From: Muribaculaceae bacterium
Lineage (GTDB): Bacteria > Bacteroidota > Bacteroidia > Bacteroidales > Muribaculaceae
Direction of reading: 5' to 3'
DNA: 33,900 bases
Assembly (NCBI GenBank): GCA_017453505.1
Contig: JAFTEU010000131.1
Coordinates: forward strand, 1 to 33,900
The notes under the pieces: model-generated
Told to the model about the DNA's origin: nothing
The model's database searches: none
The model's input: only the letters and a program-made list of their open reading frames with translations
Position numbers and translations under genes: made by a program
Part shown: positions 17,968 to 25,213 of the stretch, piece by piece
Layout of the letters: the number at the start of each line of letters is the position of its first letter
How positions within the stretch are numbered: position 1 is the stretch's first letter

Positions 17968-18591
17968 ATGGAAATCAAGTGTCCCAAGTGCAAGAAGAGA
18001 TATGAGGTCGATGGTGTGGTCCCTGGACAGGAGATTCAGAGCGTTTGCCCTCGTTGTAACAATCATTTCAACTATGTGATACCCAATCAGGTCCACACAG
18101 CGGCACCCGTGCCCGTGGCACCCGCTGCCGTTGCTCCTGCGGCCCCTGCCGCAGTGACAGTGGTCGAGCAGCCTGCGGTTGCCCAGACCGAGGTCGTCAG
18201 GACCCACAGTTGCCACCAGTGTGGCGGCCCCGTCAACGACGGCGCGTCCTATTGCCCCGAGTGTGGTGCCTATCAGCTGGCAGGTCCCGATCCCAAGGCT
18301 CAGCCCGCTCCGCAGCCCCAGGTGGTGTATGTACAGCAACCTGCACCCCAGATGAACTATAGCTATTCAGGCCCCCGCCTGCATGACCGCAACAAGATTA
18401 CGGCAGCCCTGCTGGCCATATTCCTGGGCGGCCTCGGTATCCACAAGTTCTATTTGGGTCAGACCGGCATGGGTTTCCTCTATCTCATCTTCTGCTGGAC
18501 GTGGATCCCCTCAATCATCGCATTTGTCGAGTTCATCATCTACTTGACCACCAGCGACGCCGATTTTGACGCAAAGTATAATTACCAGTAA
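17968..18591 (+). CDS. Double zinc-ribbon protein with TM2 domain
   Basis: Gene 8, 207 residues, first of five zinc-ribbon membrane proteins. Cysteines C5, C8, C27 and C30 form the N-terminal ribbon shared by the set. A second ribbon of different type lies at about 76-95 (CHQCGGPVNDGASYCPEC), joined by Ala/Pro/Val-rich linkers. The C-terminal 75 residues are a TM2 domain: two helices around a tight turn with the hallmark GGLGIHKFYLG. The ribbon should face the cytoplasm. TM2 proteins are widespread and their role is poorly known. It starts 9 nt after gene 7. Confidence 0.85.
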   Translation: MEIKCPKCKKRYEVDGVVPGQEIQSVCPRCNNHFNYVIPNQVHTAAPVPVAPAAVAPAAPAAVTVVEQPAVAQTEVVRTHSCHQCGGPVNDGASYCPECGAYQLAGPDPKAQPAPQPQVVYVQQPAPQMNYSYSGPRLHDRNKITAALLAIFLGGLGIHKFYLGQTGMGFLYLIFCWTWIPSIIAFVEFIIYLTTSDADFDAKYNYQ

Positions 18592-18602
18592 ACGCTATCT
18601 TT

Positions 18603-19244
18603 ATGAACGTTAAGTGTCCCAATTGCCGATTCAAGTTTGATGTCGCCCCCAGCGATGTCAATGATAATAATGAGGTGAACTGTACCTGCCCACGCTGCGG
18701 CAATGTCTTTGTGGCGCGGTACATTGCGCCCAATGCGCCTGCCGAGCCTGCTCCAGTGCAGCAGCCGCAATACACCAGCACAGAACCATCATTGCCTCCT
18801 CAGGAAGATGAGGCTGACTTGTACTATGCATTGATGAAGCGCATGAAGTCGGGGCAGCATGATGAGGCTGGCATATATTTGAGGAAACTCCTGGCATTGA
18901 AGCCTGATGAGCAGATGTATCTGGACATCAAGCGGCAACTGGATAGCGTCAAGCAGTCTTATCTCCTTGCGACCAAGTACCTCAAATCCGGGGAACTGGA
19001 TAAAGCTGAACGTCATGTCAATAGCCTGCTGGAGGTCAGTCCCAATGATCCCATGTACTTGAGCTTGAAAGAGGACCTTGCCGAGGCACAACGAATCGAG
19101 GCAGAGCGTGTCGAGGCAGAGCGAATCAAGAAACAACGCAAATTGGAGGAAGAAAAAACTGAAAAACAATTTGATGGATGTATTATTTGGTTTTTAATAC
19201 TTGTTACTATCGTGTTCCTTATCGTTATCTTATTTGCTATCTGA
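18603..19244 (+). CDS. Zinc-ribbon, TPR-like, tail-anchored membrane protein
   Basis: Gene 9, 213 residues. The ribbon uses C5, C8, C29 and C32. After a short Pro-rich linker, residues about 70-165 carry two TPR-like helical repeats (ALMKRMKSGQHDEAGIYLRK and ATKYLKSGELDKAERHVNSL), then a charged helix (about 160-190) and a single hydrophobic C-terminal helix (194-213) that should anchor it with everything else in the cytoplasm. It may be an adaptor that gathers other proteins of the locus at the membrane. The last 55 codons shift to AT-rich codon use. It begins 11 nt after gene 8. Confidence 0.8.
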   Translation: MNVKCPNCRFKFDVAPSDVNDNNEVNCTCPRCGNVFVARYIAPNAPAEPAPVQQPQYTSTEPSLPPQEDEADLYYALMKRMKSGQHDEAGIYLRKLLALKPDEQMYLDIKRQLDSVKQSYLLATKYLKSGELDKAERHVNSLLEVSPNDPMYLSLKEDLAEAQRIEAERVEAERIKKQRKLEEEKTEKQFDGCIIWFLILVTIVFLIVILFAI

Positions 19245-19267
19245 ACGCGATGTGTCCCAAATAAAGC

Positions 19268-19282
19268 CCAGACATGGTCTGG
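19268..19282 (+). other. Small hairpin in the longest spacer of the locus
   Basis: CCAGAC-ATG-GTCTGG is a perfect 6-bp stem with a 3-nt loop, flanked by AAA and TTT that could extend it. It sits between genes 9 and 10. With only TTTA after it, it is a weak terminator at best; an RNA-processing or attenuation site is equally possible. Confidence 0.35.
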
Positions 19283-19319
19283 TTTATACTTACCGATAAA
19301 CAAAACATCATTATATATC

Positions 19320-19970
19320 ATGAACGTCAAGTGTAGTAAATGTAGATACAAGTTTGAAGTGGACGAAGCCCTCGCCGAGGACTCGACCTTGAAGTGTGTG
19401 TGCCCTCGTTGCGGAAATCAAATCACCGTTGAAGTCCCTCAACCTGCGGCTCCTGCTCCTGCGGCTCCCGTAATCCCTGCTGCGGCTCCCGCCACGGCGC
19501 AGCCCGTTCAGCCGGTTGCACCGCAGCCCGCACAGCCTGTACAGCAACCCGCTCCTGCTTACGCGCCTCAGCCTCAGCCGCAACCGTCGGTAATCATCGA
19601 GGAAGCCCCCGCGAAATCTGGTTCCAATACCGGTGTCATCGTTCTTGCGGTCCTCGGTGTGATACTCCTGATTGTGCTCATTGCCGTCCTGGCTGGAGGA
19701 TCAAGCCGCAGCAGTTCGTCTAGCTACAGCAGTGACTATCAGACCGAGAGTCCTAGCTATTCCTCGCCATCGACCAGCGACTATAGCAGCTCCAGCAGCT
19801 CGAGCAGTTCGTCGAGCTACGAGAGTTCCAGTGATGACTATGGCAGCAGTTCATCCAGCTACGAGAGCTCCAGCAGCGACTACGATGACAACACCTACGA
19901 TTCCGAACCATCGGTCGACAGCTATAACGACTACGATGACGATGTGCCGTCAATCCCGTCTAATTACTGA
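19320..19970 (+). CDS. Zinc-ribbon membrane protein with a Ser/Tyr/Asp-rich tail
   Basis: Gene 10, 216 residues. The ribbon uses C5, C8, C28 and C31, then a Pro/Ala/Gln linker (about 41-92), one TM helix (about 102-122, TGVIVLAVLGVILLIVLIAV) and a low-complexity tail of about 90 residues made largely of Ser, Tyr and Asp. With the ribbon cytoplasmic, the tail would be periplasmic, and could be a flexible or modified spacer. No domain is recognisable in it, and its codons vary among serine synonyms, so the composition is kept at protein level rather than being a simple DNA repeat. Confidence 0.78.
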   Translation: MNVKCSKCRYKFEVDEALAEDSTLKCVCPRCGNQITVEVPQPAAPAPAAPVIPAAAPATAQPVQPVAPQPAQPVQQPAPAYAPQPQPQPSVIIEEAPAKSGSNTGVIVLAVLGVILLIVLIAVLAGGSSRSSSSSYSSDYQTESPSYSSPSTSDYSSSSSSSSSSSYESSSDDYGSSSSSYESSSSDYDDNTYDSEPSVDSYNDYDDDVPSIPSNY

Positions 19971-20019
19971 CGCATAGATACAACCAGCAGTTAACACAAA
20001 CCATTAAACGATAATCACA

Positions 20020-21090
20020 ATGAACATCAAGTGTCCCAAATGCCACCTGAAACTTGACATCACTCCTCCTGCCGAGGGCGGATCGGTCGAGTGCATTTGT
20101 CATCGTTGTGGCAACAAATTCACCCATGAGTTCCCCAAACCCGAGCCCGAGCAGCCCGCCGGGCCCGAGCCAGTGAAGGCTCCTGAGGCACCTGCTGCAC
20201 CGCCTGTCGAGCAGCCTGCTCCGGCCCAAGCGCCGCAACAGTCCGCTCCAATTGGTGAAATGGGGGCCGATGGCTATCGCTATGTCTATGACGAGCCCGA
20301 GAAGAAATCCAGCCGCCTGCCGTTGTGGATTGCCCTGGGCGTGGTTGCCGCTGCAATCGCTGTGGCTGGCATCATCTTCTTGCCCAAGATGCTGTCGCAA
20401 CCCCAAGATACCACTATAGTTGACCCCCGCCCCGAAGGCTCCGAAACCCCTCCCGCTGGCGATGATGCCGAACAGATCATCAAGAATGAGATTGAGAGCA
20501 TGTGGGGCAGCAACGAGGCGCTGTCCAGTGAATTCAGGCAGTTGATCAGGCAAGACGAGGCGTTGTGTGCGCGCACCGGCGACATCTACTGCATTGACTA
20601 TGACCTGTGGACACGCTCCCAGGAGGCAGTCCGGGAACATGAGGTCGACCAGGTGACCGACATCACCAGTTCAAGTGCCACAGCCTATGTTCGCATCAAG
20701 TACCTAGATAATAGCACCGCCACAACCAAGTTACTCCTTGTCAAGGAGGGTGGCAAGTGGCGTGTCGATGAGATCGTCCACGACGGCTACTACGAGAAAA
20801 AGCAGCTCAGGCAGTGTCTCAAGGAGGTCTCGCAGGCTCCCGCAGATCTTGAACCTGATTCTGACTACACAACGACCCTGGTGCATGTCAATGGCGTGGA
20901 CGTGAGACTGCGCACCTCGCCCAAGATCTCTAACAGCAACATCATCAAGGATGGCTACGGCAAGAACCTGCACCCCGACAAGGGCGATGAGCTCGAGTAC
21001 CTGGGCGAACACGGCGACTTCTATTACGTCAGCTACATGGGAATCAGGTGCTACATTTCCAAGAAGCACACCTATCTGGTCGAGCGTTAA
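20020..21090 (+). CDS. Zinc-ribbon membrane protein with periplasmic NTF2-like and SH3-like regions
   Basis: Gene 11, 356 residues. The ribbon uses C5, C8, C27 and C30, followed by a long Pro/Glu/Ala linker, a TM helix at about 104-125 and an extracytoplasmic part. That part has a helical-then-beta region (about 145-275; ends with LLLVKEGGKWRVDEI, typical of DUF3828/NTF2-like folds) and a C-terminal bacterial SH3-like region (about 290-356; VDVRLRTSPKIS through DFYYVSYMGIRCYI). Bacterial SH3 domains often bind peptidoglycan, which would link the cytoplasmic ribbon to the wall. Domain names come from local patterns only. Confidence 0.75.
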   Translation: MNIKCPKCHLKLDITPPAEGGSVECICHRCGNKFTHEFPKPEPEQPAGPEPVKAPEAPAAPPVEQPAPAQAPQQSAPIGEMGADGYRYVYDEPEKKSSRLPLWIALGVVAAAIAVAGIIFLPKMLSQPQDTTIVDPRPEGSETPPAGDDAEQIIKNEIESMWGSNEALSSEFRQLIRQDEALCARTGDIYCIDYDLWTRSQEAVREHEVDQVTDITSSSATAYVRIKYLDNSTATTKLLLVKEGGKWRVDEIVHDGYYEKKQLRQCLKEVSQAPADLEPDSDYTTTLVHVNGVDVRLRTSPKISNSNIIKDGYGKNLHPDKGDELEYLGEHGDFYYVSYMGIRCYISKKHTYLVER

Positions 21091-21132
21091 CTTTTTGAAA
21101 TTGAAAGGATATTAACTGATTTTGATATAGAA

Positions 21133-21528
21133 ATGGTAATGAAAACAAGAAAAAGAAATTTTATCATTGCAGCGCTGCTCATGATCTTCTCATTATCGGC
21201 AGCAGTCGAGTTGAGCGCGCAGGTGCCCTCTGTGCCGCAACGCTCCACCAAGTCGAGCAAGAGTGACAGAACCGTGTGGGGAACCCAGTATGACTGGCTC
21301 AGCATGCGCTACATCACGCTCGACGACATCCGCCGTTATGACAGTGGTCAGATCAGGGTGCTACGCAATTCCATCTATGCCCGCCATGGCCGCTATTTCA
21401 AGGATGCCCGCCTCAGTGAGTATTTCTACACCCAGAGCTGGTACAACCCTTATCGCAAGGAAGTGCCCCAGAGCGAGCTCAACAAGTATGAGAAGGCCAA
21501 CATACAGTTCTTGAAGAAGCATGAGTAA
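21133..21528 (+). CDS. Exported YARHG-domain protein
   Basis: Gene 12, 131 residues. A signal peptide ends near ELSAQ (about residue 29), and the mature part is one YARHG domain with the literal motif Y82-A-R-H-G86 and following aromatic residues (FYTQSWYNP). YARHG is an extracellular domain of unknown function, often at the end of wall-associated proteins. A second in-frame ATG two codons downstream (MKTRK) may be the true start. The stop overlaps the start of the M15 peptidase gene by 8 nt, so the two are probably translationally coupled. Confidence 0.85.
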   Translation: MVMKTRKRNFIIAALLMIFSLSAAVELSAQVPSVPQRSTKSSKSDRTVWGTQYDWLSMRYITLDDIRRYDSGQIRVLRNSIYARHGRYFKDARLSEYFYTQSWYNPYRKEVPQSELNKYEKANIQFLKKHE

Positions 21529-22417
21529 AAAGACGCTGGCCAGAGTGCTTCTGACCATCGGAGGAGCGGGGGTTCTCGTCTCAGCTCTCTCGCTATTGTC
21601 TTTAGGTCCCGTGCAGGCTTGTGCTCCACGGACAGCCGTCGATACCGCGGTTACCGTTGCAAGCGTCGTCGCTGATACAGCGCCTGTCGCGCCTGCGACT
21701 GCCCCGGCTACAGCCGACGAGGTCCCAGCTGGTGCCCGCATCTTGATGGAGGTCTATCCTGACTTTGTCAAGGGCTATCAAGACGGCAAAATCCTGATGA
21801 GCGACGGTACAACGATGACCTATGACGACAAGCGCGAGAAGTCGTTCTTGCAGAAGCTCGATGATGCCGACCTGGAGGATATGTTCGCCTTTACCTATGA
21901 CCGCTCGTCATGGGTGCCTGGTCACATGCAGGACGCGGGCCGTAGCCGCTGTGAGGCATTTTTCAAGAAGATGTATGGGGCCAGTGAGGCCCAGGTCCGC
22001 AAGAACCTGGTCACGGTCTCCTGGTTTGGCCAGCAAGTCAAGTTCACGCGGGTGAACCATGCCGCCGACAGCTTGAAGGCTGTCGCGGCCGAACTCGCCA
22101 ACTATCCTGACCTGAAGCGCTATCTGCGCTCGTCGGGAACCTTCTATTGGCGCAAGGTGCGCGGTGCCAACCGCCAGAGTGCCCACTCCTATGGCATGAC
22201 CATCGACATCGGCGTGAAGTACAGCGACTACTGGCTCTGGAAGAACCCTGGCAAGAAGGAGACCGACAAGATCACCTATGCCAACCGCATGCCGCGCAAG
22301 CTCGTCGAGATTTTTGAGCGCCACGGCTTCATCTGGGGAGGGCGTTGGTACCACTACGACACCATGCACTTTGAATTCCGTCCCGAATTCCTGACAGGGC
22401 ATGAATCGGTAGAGTAG
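21521..22417 (+). CDS. M15-family peptidoglycan peptidase (VanY/L-Ala-D-Glu type)
   Basis: Gene 13, 298 residues. An N-terminal hydrophobic segment (about 8-34) exports the protein, followed by an Ala/Thr/Val-rich linker. The C-terminal half has the M15 zinc site: H222 and D229 in SAHSYGMTID, and H283 in YHYDTMHFEF. Such enzymes cut D-Ala-D-Ala or L-Ala-D-Glu bonds in cell-wall peptides, in the periplasm. The overlap with the YARHG gene suggests equal production of a wall-binding or modulating partner and the hydrolase. Within this locus it is the clearest link to peptidoglycan. The exact bond cut cannot be read from sequence. Confidence 0.87.
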   Translation: MSKKTLARVLLTIGGAGVLVSALSLLSLGPVQACAPRTAVDTAVTVASVVADTAPVAPATAPATADEVPAGARILMEVYPDFVKGYQDGKILMSDGTTMTYDDKREKSFLQKLDDADLEDMFAFTYDRSSWVPGHMQDAGRSRCEAFFKKMYGASEAQVRKNLVTVSWFGQQVKFTRVNHAADSLKAVAAELANYPDLKRYLRSSGTFYWRKVRGANRQSAHSYGMTIDIGVKYSDYWLWKNPGKKETDKITYANRMPRKLVEIFERHGFIWGGRWYHYDTMHFEFRPEFLTGHESVE

Positions 22418-22478
22418 AGCACTGCCTCCAGCCGGAGCATCGCATCTGATTATTAATTGCATCAACAGATAGAAGTAT

Positions 22479-23267
22479 ATGGAAGTAAAATGTCCCAATT
22501 GCCGTTATAAGTTTGAGGCCGCCCCCAGTGAGGATGGAGCGCCTGTCAATTGCGTCTGCCCGCGCTGCGGCTCCCGTTTCACCCTCAATGCACCAGCCCC
22601 GGCCCAGCCTGCCGCAGGGAAAGAAAGCGTGGCCGCTCCTGCGCTTGCCCCTGCTGTGCCCCAGCCAGAGCCCGCACCGCAGCCGCAACCGGCTCCCGCA
22701 CCGCAGCCGCAACCTCAAGCCGAGCCTCAGATTGTGTATGTCAACCGTCCCGACTCCAAGAACAACATGCTCCTCTATGTGCTGGCGGGTGTGGTTGCTG
22801 CGTTGCTGATCATCTGTGGCTTCCTGCTTTTCAACAACAAGTCATCCAGTGAAATCCCTGAACAGCCCATTGTCGAGCAGCCCACTTACAGCCCTCCATC
22901 GACCGAGACTCCGTCTATCGCGAGCACGCAGGCAACCGAGGCACCTGCCGAGGAGGCGCCTGAGGAATACTCAACGGACGGATATTATACGCTGGAAGGT
23001 GAATTGGCCAACCGCACCATCAGGATGAGCATCCGCATCGATGGCACCGAGGCCTATGGCAGTTACATCTATGTCGGCATCTCTCAAGTGGACATTGACT
23101 TGTATGGAACGCTTGAAGGCAACCGTCTCGTGCTCGCCGAGACCAATGAGTATGGTGAGCACTCGGGCGACTTTATCGGCTACCTGGAGTCGGGTGTTTA
23201 CTCCGGTACATTCCATCGCTACAGGAATGGCCGCAACGACAAGAACTTTGACTTCTATCTGCGTTGA
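22479..23267 (+). CDS. Zinc-ribbon membrane protein with a periplasmic beta domain
   Basis: Gene 14, 262 residues, the fifth zinc-ribbon protein, set apart from the other four by genes 12-13. The ribbon uses C5, C8, C27 and C30 (MEVKCPNC...CPRCGSRF). A Pro/Gln/Ala linker with repeated PQPQPAP leads to a TM helix at about 90-110, then an acidic linker and a C-terminal region (about 168-262) of alternating hydrophobic strands ending in FDFYLR that looks like a small beta barrel or sandwich. No known family is assigned to that part. Confidence 0.78.
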   Translation: MEVKCPNCRYKFEAAPSEDGAPVNCVCPRCGSRFTLNAPAPAQPAAGKESVAAPALAPAVPQPEPAPQPQPAPAPQPQPQAEPQIVYVNRPDSKNNMLLYVLAGVVAALLIICGFLLFNNKSSSEIPEQPIVEQPTYSPPSTETPSIASTQATEAPAEEAPEEYSTDGYYTLEGELANRTIRMSIRIDGTEAYGSYIYVGISQVDIDLYGTLEGNRLVLAETNEYGEHSGDFIGYLESGVYSGTFHRYRNGRNDKNFDFYLR

Positions 23268-23272
23268 CAAGG

Positions 23273-24445
23273 ATGGCGATAATGATTGGCCGTTGTTTCA
23301 GCAGGGTCGTTTGCCTGTTGCTGATGCTCGCATTGCTCGTTGGTTGTGATACGGGCACCGGGAAGGTGGCCGATGCGGCAGTAGCCAGTGTTGACTCACT
23401 GCCGGGTATTGGATCCCAACGGGAGCGCACAGGCCCTGTCGAACTGGGTGTGTGGCAGGACTTGACCGACCACATGTACACCGTGGCGAAAATCAAGGAT
23501 TGGCTCAAGCCCTTCTATAAGGCTGGCATCACCAATTTCTACATCTGTTCCAGCCCCGAGATGATTCGTCGTTTTGTCGAAGCCTCCAGGTCTTTTGACG
23601 GGATGAAGATTCATGCCTGGATTTTTGCCTTGAACGCTTGCAGCGACCCTGACGCGTTGGCCCACAGAGAATGGTTCGAGGTCAATAGGATAGGGCAGAA
23701 CAGCCTTGACAACCCGCCCTACGTCAAGATTTATAAATGGCTCAGTCCCGCGGTCCCCGAGGCCCGCCAGTGGGTCAAGGACAAGGCTGCCCGCTATGCG
23801 GCCATCGATGGGCTTGAATCGGTGCATCTCGACTTTATCCGCTTCAATGACCTGTTCCTGGGCCGCTGGTCGCAGCAGAAGGTTTTCCATATCGACCAGA
23901 CGACCTATGAAGCCAAGTACGACTTTGGCTATCATCCCAAGGCTATCGCCGCTTTCAAGGCCAAGTTCGGCTACTCACCGTTAGACCTTTCCGCGCCATG
24001 GATGAGCCCTGAGTGGAACCAGTTCCGCATGGACGAGGTGACGAGCCTTGTCAATGAAATCACGCGTGAGACCCATGCCCGTGGCAAGAAGGTGTCGGCC
24101 GCCGTGTTCCCGTTCCCCGAGCGTGCGCGCATGATGGTGCTGCAGAACTGGCCCGCATGGGATGTCGATGCGGTGTGTGCCATGAATTATCACACGGTCT
24201 ATCTTGAGAAGCCCCAGTGGCATCGCTTCAGTGTAGAGAGCGGTTTGCAGGAGACCCATCACCGCAACAAGTATGTCGCTGGCATCTTCATCCACAACAT
24301 CGACGGGGATGAGATCTACAATATCGCGCGGATGTCGATCGAGGCAGGTGCCGACGGCATCAACTTCTTCAGCGCCAATCCCTTGAAGAAAGGCGACAAG
24401 CTCAACTATGTCAAGAAGATAAAAGACGAATTGTGCGGCCAGTAG
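23273..24445 (+). CDS. Lipoprotein glycoside-hydrolase-like TIM barrel (GHL10 type)
   Basis: Gene 15, last in the locus, about 390 residues. A signal peptide ends in the lipobox LVGC. The mature part resembles the GHL10/putative glycosidase superfamily: a barrel-start strand GVWQDLTDH, a segment with MKIHAWIFALN, and the hallmark GLESVHLDFIRF, in which the Asp is a candidate catalytic residue. Substrate unknown; peptidoglycan or another envelope glycan would suit the neighbouring M15 peptidase. Start choice is uncertain: TTG 23264 overlaps the preceding stop, ATG 23273 is used here, and ATG 23282 lies 9 nt after AAGG. All give the same mature protein. Confidence 0.78.
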   Translation: MAIMIGRCFSRVVCLLLMLALLVGCDTGTGKVADAAVASVDSLPGIGSQRERTGPVELGVWQDLTDHMYTVAKIKDWLKPFYKAGITNFYICSSPEMIRRFVEASRSFDGMKIHAWIFALNACSDPDALAHREWFEVNRIGQNSLDNPPYVKIYKWLSPAVPEARQWVKDKAARYAAIDGLESVHLDFIRFNDLFLGRWSQQKVFHIDQTTYEAKYDFGYHPKAIAAFKAKFGYSPLDLSAPWMSPEWNQFRMDEVTSLVNEITRETHARGKKVSAAVFPFPERARMMVLQNWPAWDVDAVCAMNYHTVYLEKPQWHRFSVESGLQETHHRNKYVAGIFIHNIDGDEIYNIARMSIEAGADGINFFSANPLKKGDKLNYVKKIKDELCGQ

Positions 24446-24462
24446 GGATCCTTGCCCTCAGG

Positions 24463-25092
24463 TTACAGGTGCTCTTCAAGCACGAGCTCGTGGTAGTAGG
24501 GCGATGACTCTGGAGTGAACAGGCCGGCATTGAGGTGCTTGTAGATGCGCAGGCAGGCCCACGCGTCGATGGCGGCATAGCGTTGCTGCGCCTCGGTGAG
24601 TTGTGGCGCCTCCCAGTTGGTGAGCTGTTGGCCCTTGCTGATCTTCTGCTGGAAAAGGATGGCATAGATCTTCTGCAATCCCATGTCGGTGATACCGTAC
24701 CGCTTGACAAACTCCTGCAGCTCGACAAAGCTGCCGGGGTGGATATCGCTCACGCGGGCAAGCTGGTGGAAGTCGTCGCTGGTGGAGAGGCCCACCTTGA
24801 CGTGCTCCTTGTCCTCAAGGAAGCGCATGAGTGGAGCAGGCAAGCCGGTCTTGTTGAGGCGGAAGAGGAATGCGTCATCCTCGGTGGATAATTGCAGCAG
24901 GGCGACGTTGTGCCGCTCACCACGGCGAAAGCAGGGCCTTGTCTCGGTGTCAAAACCCACGATGGGCGCAGTGCTCAGTGCGGCGACTGCGCTCTTGACC
25001 TGAGAGATGGCGTTAATGACATGGATGCGCCCAGGGAAGGTGACAAGGGGCATCTGGTTCACGGTCTGTTTGTCAATGGATACGACGTGCAT
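24463..25092 (-). CDS. RNase D-like 3'-5' exonuclease (DEDDy)
   Basis: The product, 209 residues, matches the DnaQ-like exonuclease fold with all DEDDy residues: D48 and E50 in VGFDTETR, an Asp in STSDDF (106 or 107), and Y172/D176 in RYAAIDAW. Such enzymes trim RNA or DNA from the 3' end. There is no HRDC domain, unlike full-length RNase D. The ATG at 25092 is chosen because the N-terminus up to MPLVTFPGRI resembles what I recall of Bacteroides homologues and because the promoter lies immediately upstream. Longer frames would start inside or before that promoter. It converges on the 15-gene locus. Confidence 0.85.
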   Translation of the reverse strand: MHVVSIDKQTVNQMPLVTFPGRIHVINAISQVKSAVAALSTAPIVGFDTETRPCFRRGERHNVALLQLSTEDDAFLFRLNKTGLPAPLMRFLEDKEHVKVGLSTSDDFHQLARVSDIHPGSFVELQEFVKRYGITDMGLQKIYAILFQQKISKGQQLTNWEAPQLTEAQQRYAAIDAWACLRIYKHLNAGLFTPESSPYYHELVLEEHL

Positions 25093-25100
25093 GATGGGTG

Positions 25101-25131
25101 CAAAGGTACTGCTTTTCACCGACAGCTGCAA
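25101..25131 (-). promoter_or_regulatory. Promoter of the exonuclease gene, nearly leaderless
   Basis: On the minus strand: TTG (25131-25129), 20 bases, TACCTTTG (25108-25101), a full consensus match. Transcription should begin about 25094, only a few bases before the ATG at 25092, so the mRNA may be essentially leaderless. Confidence 0.6.
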
Positions 25132-25170
25132 TAGCAGCACCACCTTTTTTAGTCAACTTTGTAGAGATCA

Positions 25171-25212
25171 ACTCCCCACTCCTCACTCCTCACTCCTCAC
25201 TCCCCACTCCCC
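25171..25212. repeat. Heptamer tandem repeat ACTCC(C/T)C x6
   Basis: Six uninterrupted seven-base units: one ACTCCCC, three ACTCCTC and two ACTCCCC. The array abuts the stop codon of the relA-type gene (minus strand) and fills much of the gap to the exonuclease promoter. Confidence 0.9.
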
Positions 25213-25213
25213 A

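Larger units (their letters stand above)
6163..24445 (+). other. 15-gene collinear locus: VWA-like, tubulin-like, two actin/Hsp70-like, zinc-ribbon membrane proteins and envelope enzymes
   Basis: Fifteen same-strand genes follow one promoter, with spacers from an 8-nt overlap to 75 nt. By sequence signals, the cytoplasm would hold the tubulin-like and two actin-like proteins and the zinc ribbons. The inner membrane would hold the four-TM protein, the coiled-coil protein and the five zinc-ribbon proteins. The periplasm or lipid-anchored side would hold the VWA-like, retropepsin-like, YARHG, M15 and GHL10-type proteins. Grouping them as one functional system is inference from collinearity and repeated domain themes. 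The locus ends 17 nt before a convergent exonuclease gene, with no visible terminator. Confidence 0.7.

Noticed and set aside
6163-24445. The locus as a prophage or phage-tail-like particle cluster
   Set aside because: No capsid, tail, terminase, integrase or lysis genes are visible, and the membrane and lipoprotein content points to an envelope function.
25171-25212. Repeat array as a possible CRISPR
   Set aside because: Units are seven bases and contiguous, without spacers, and no cas genes are present.
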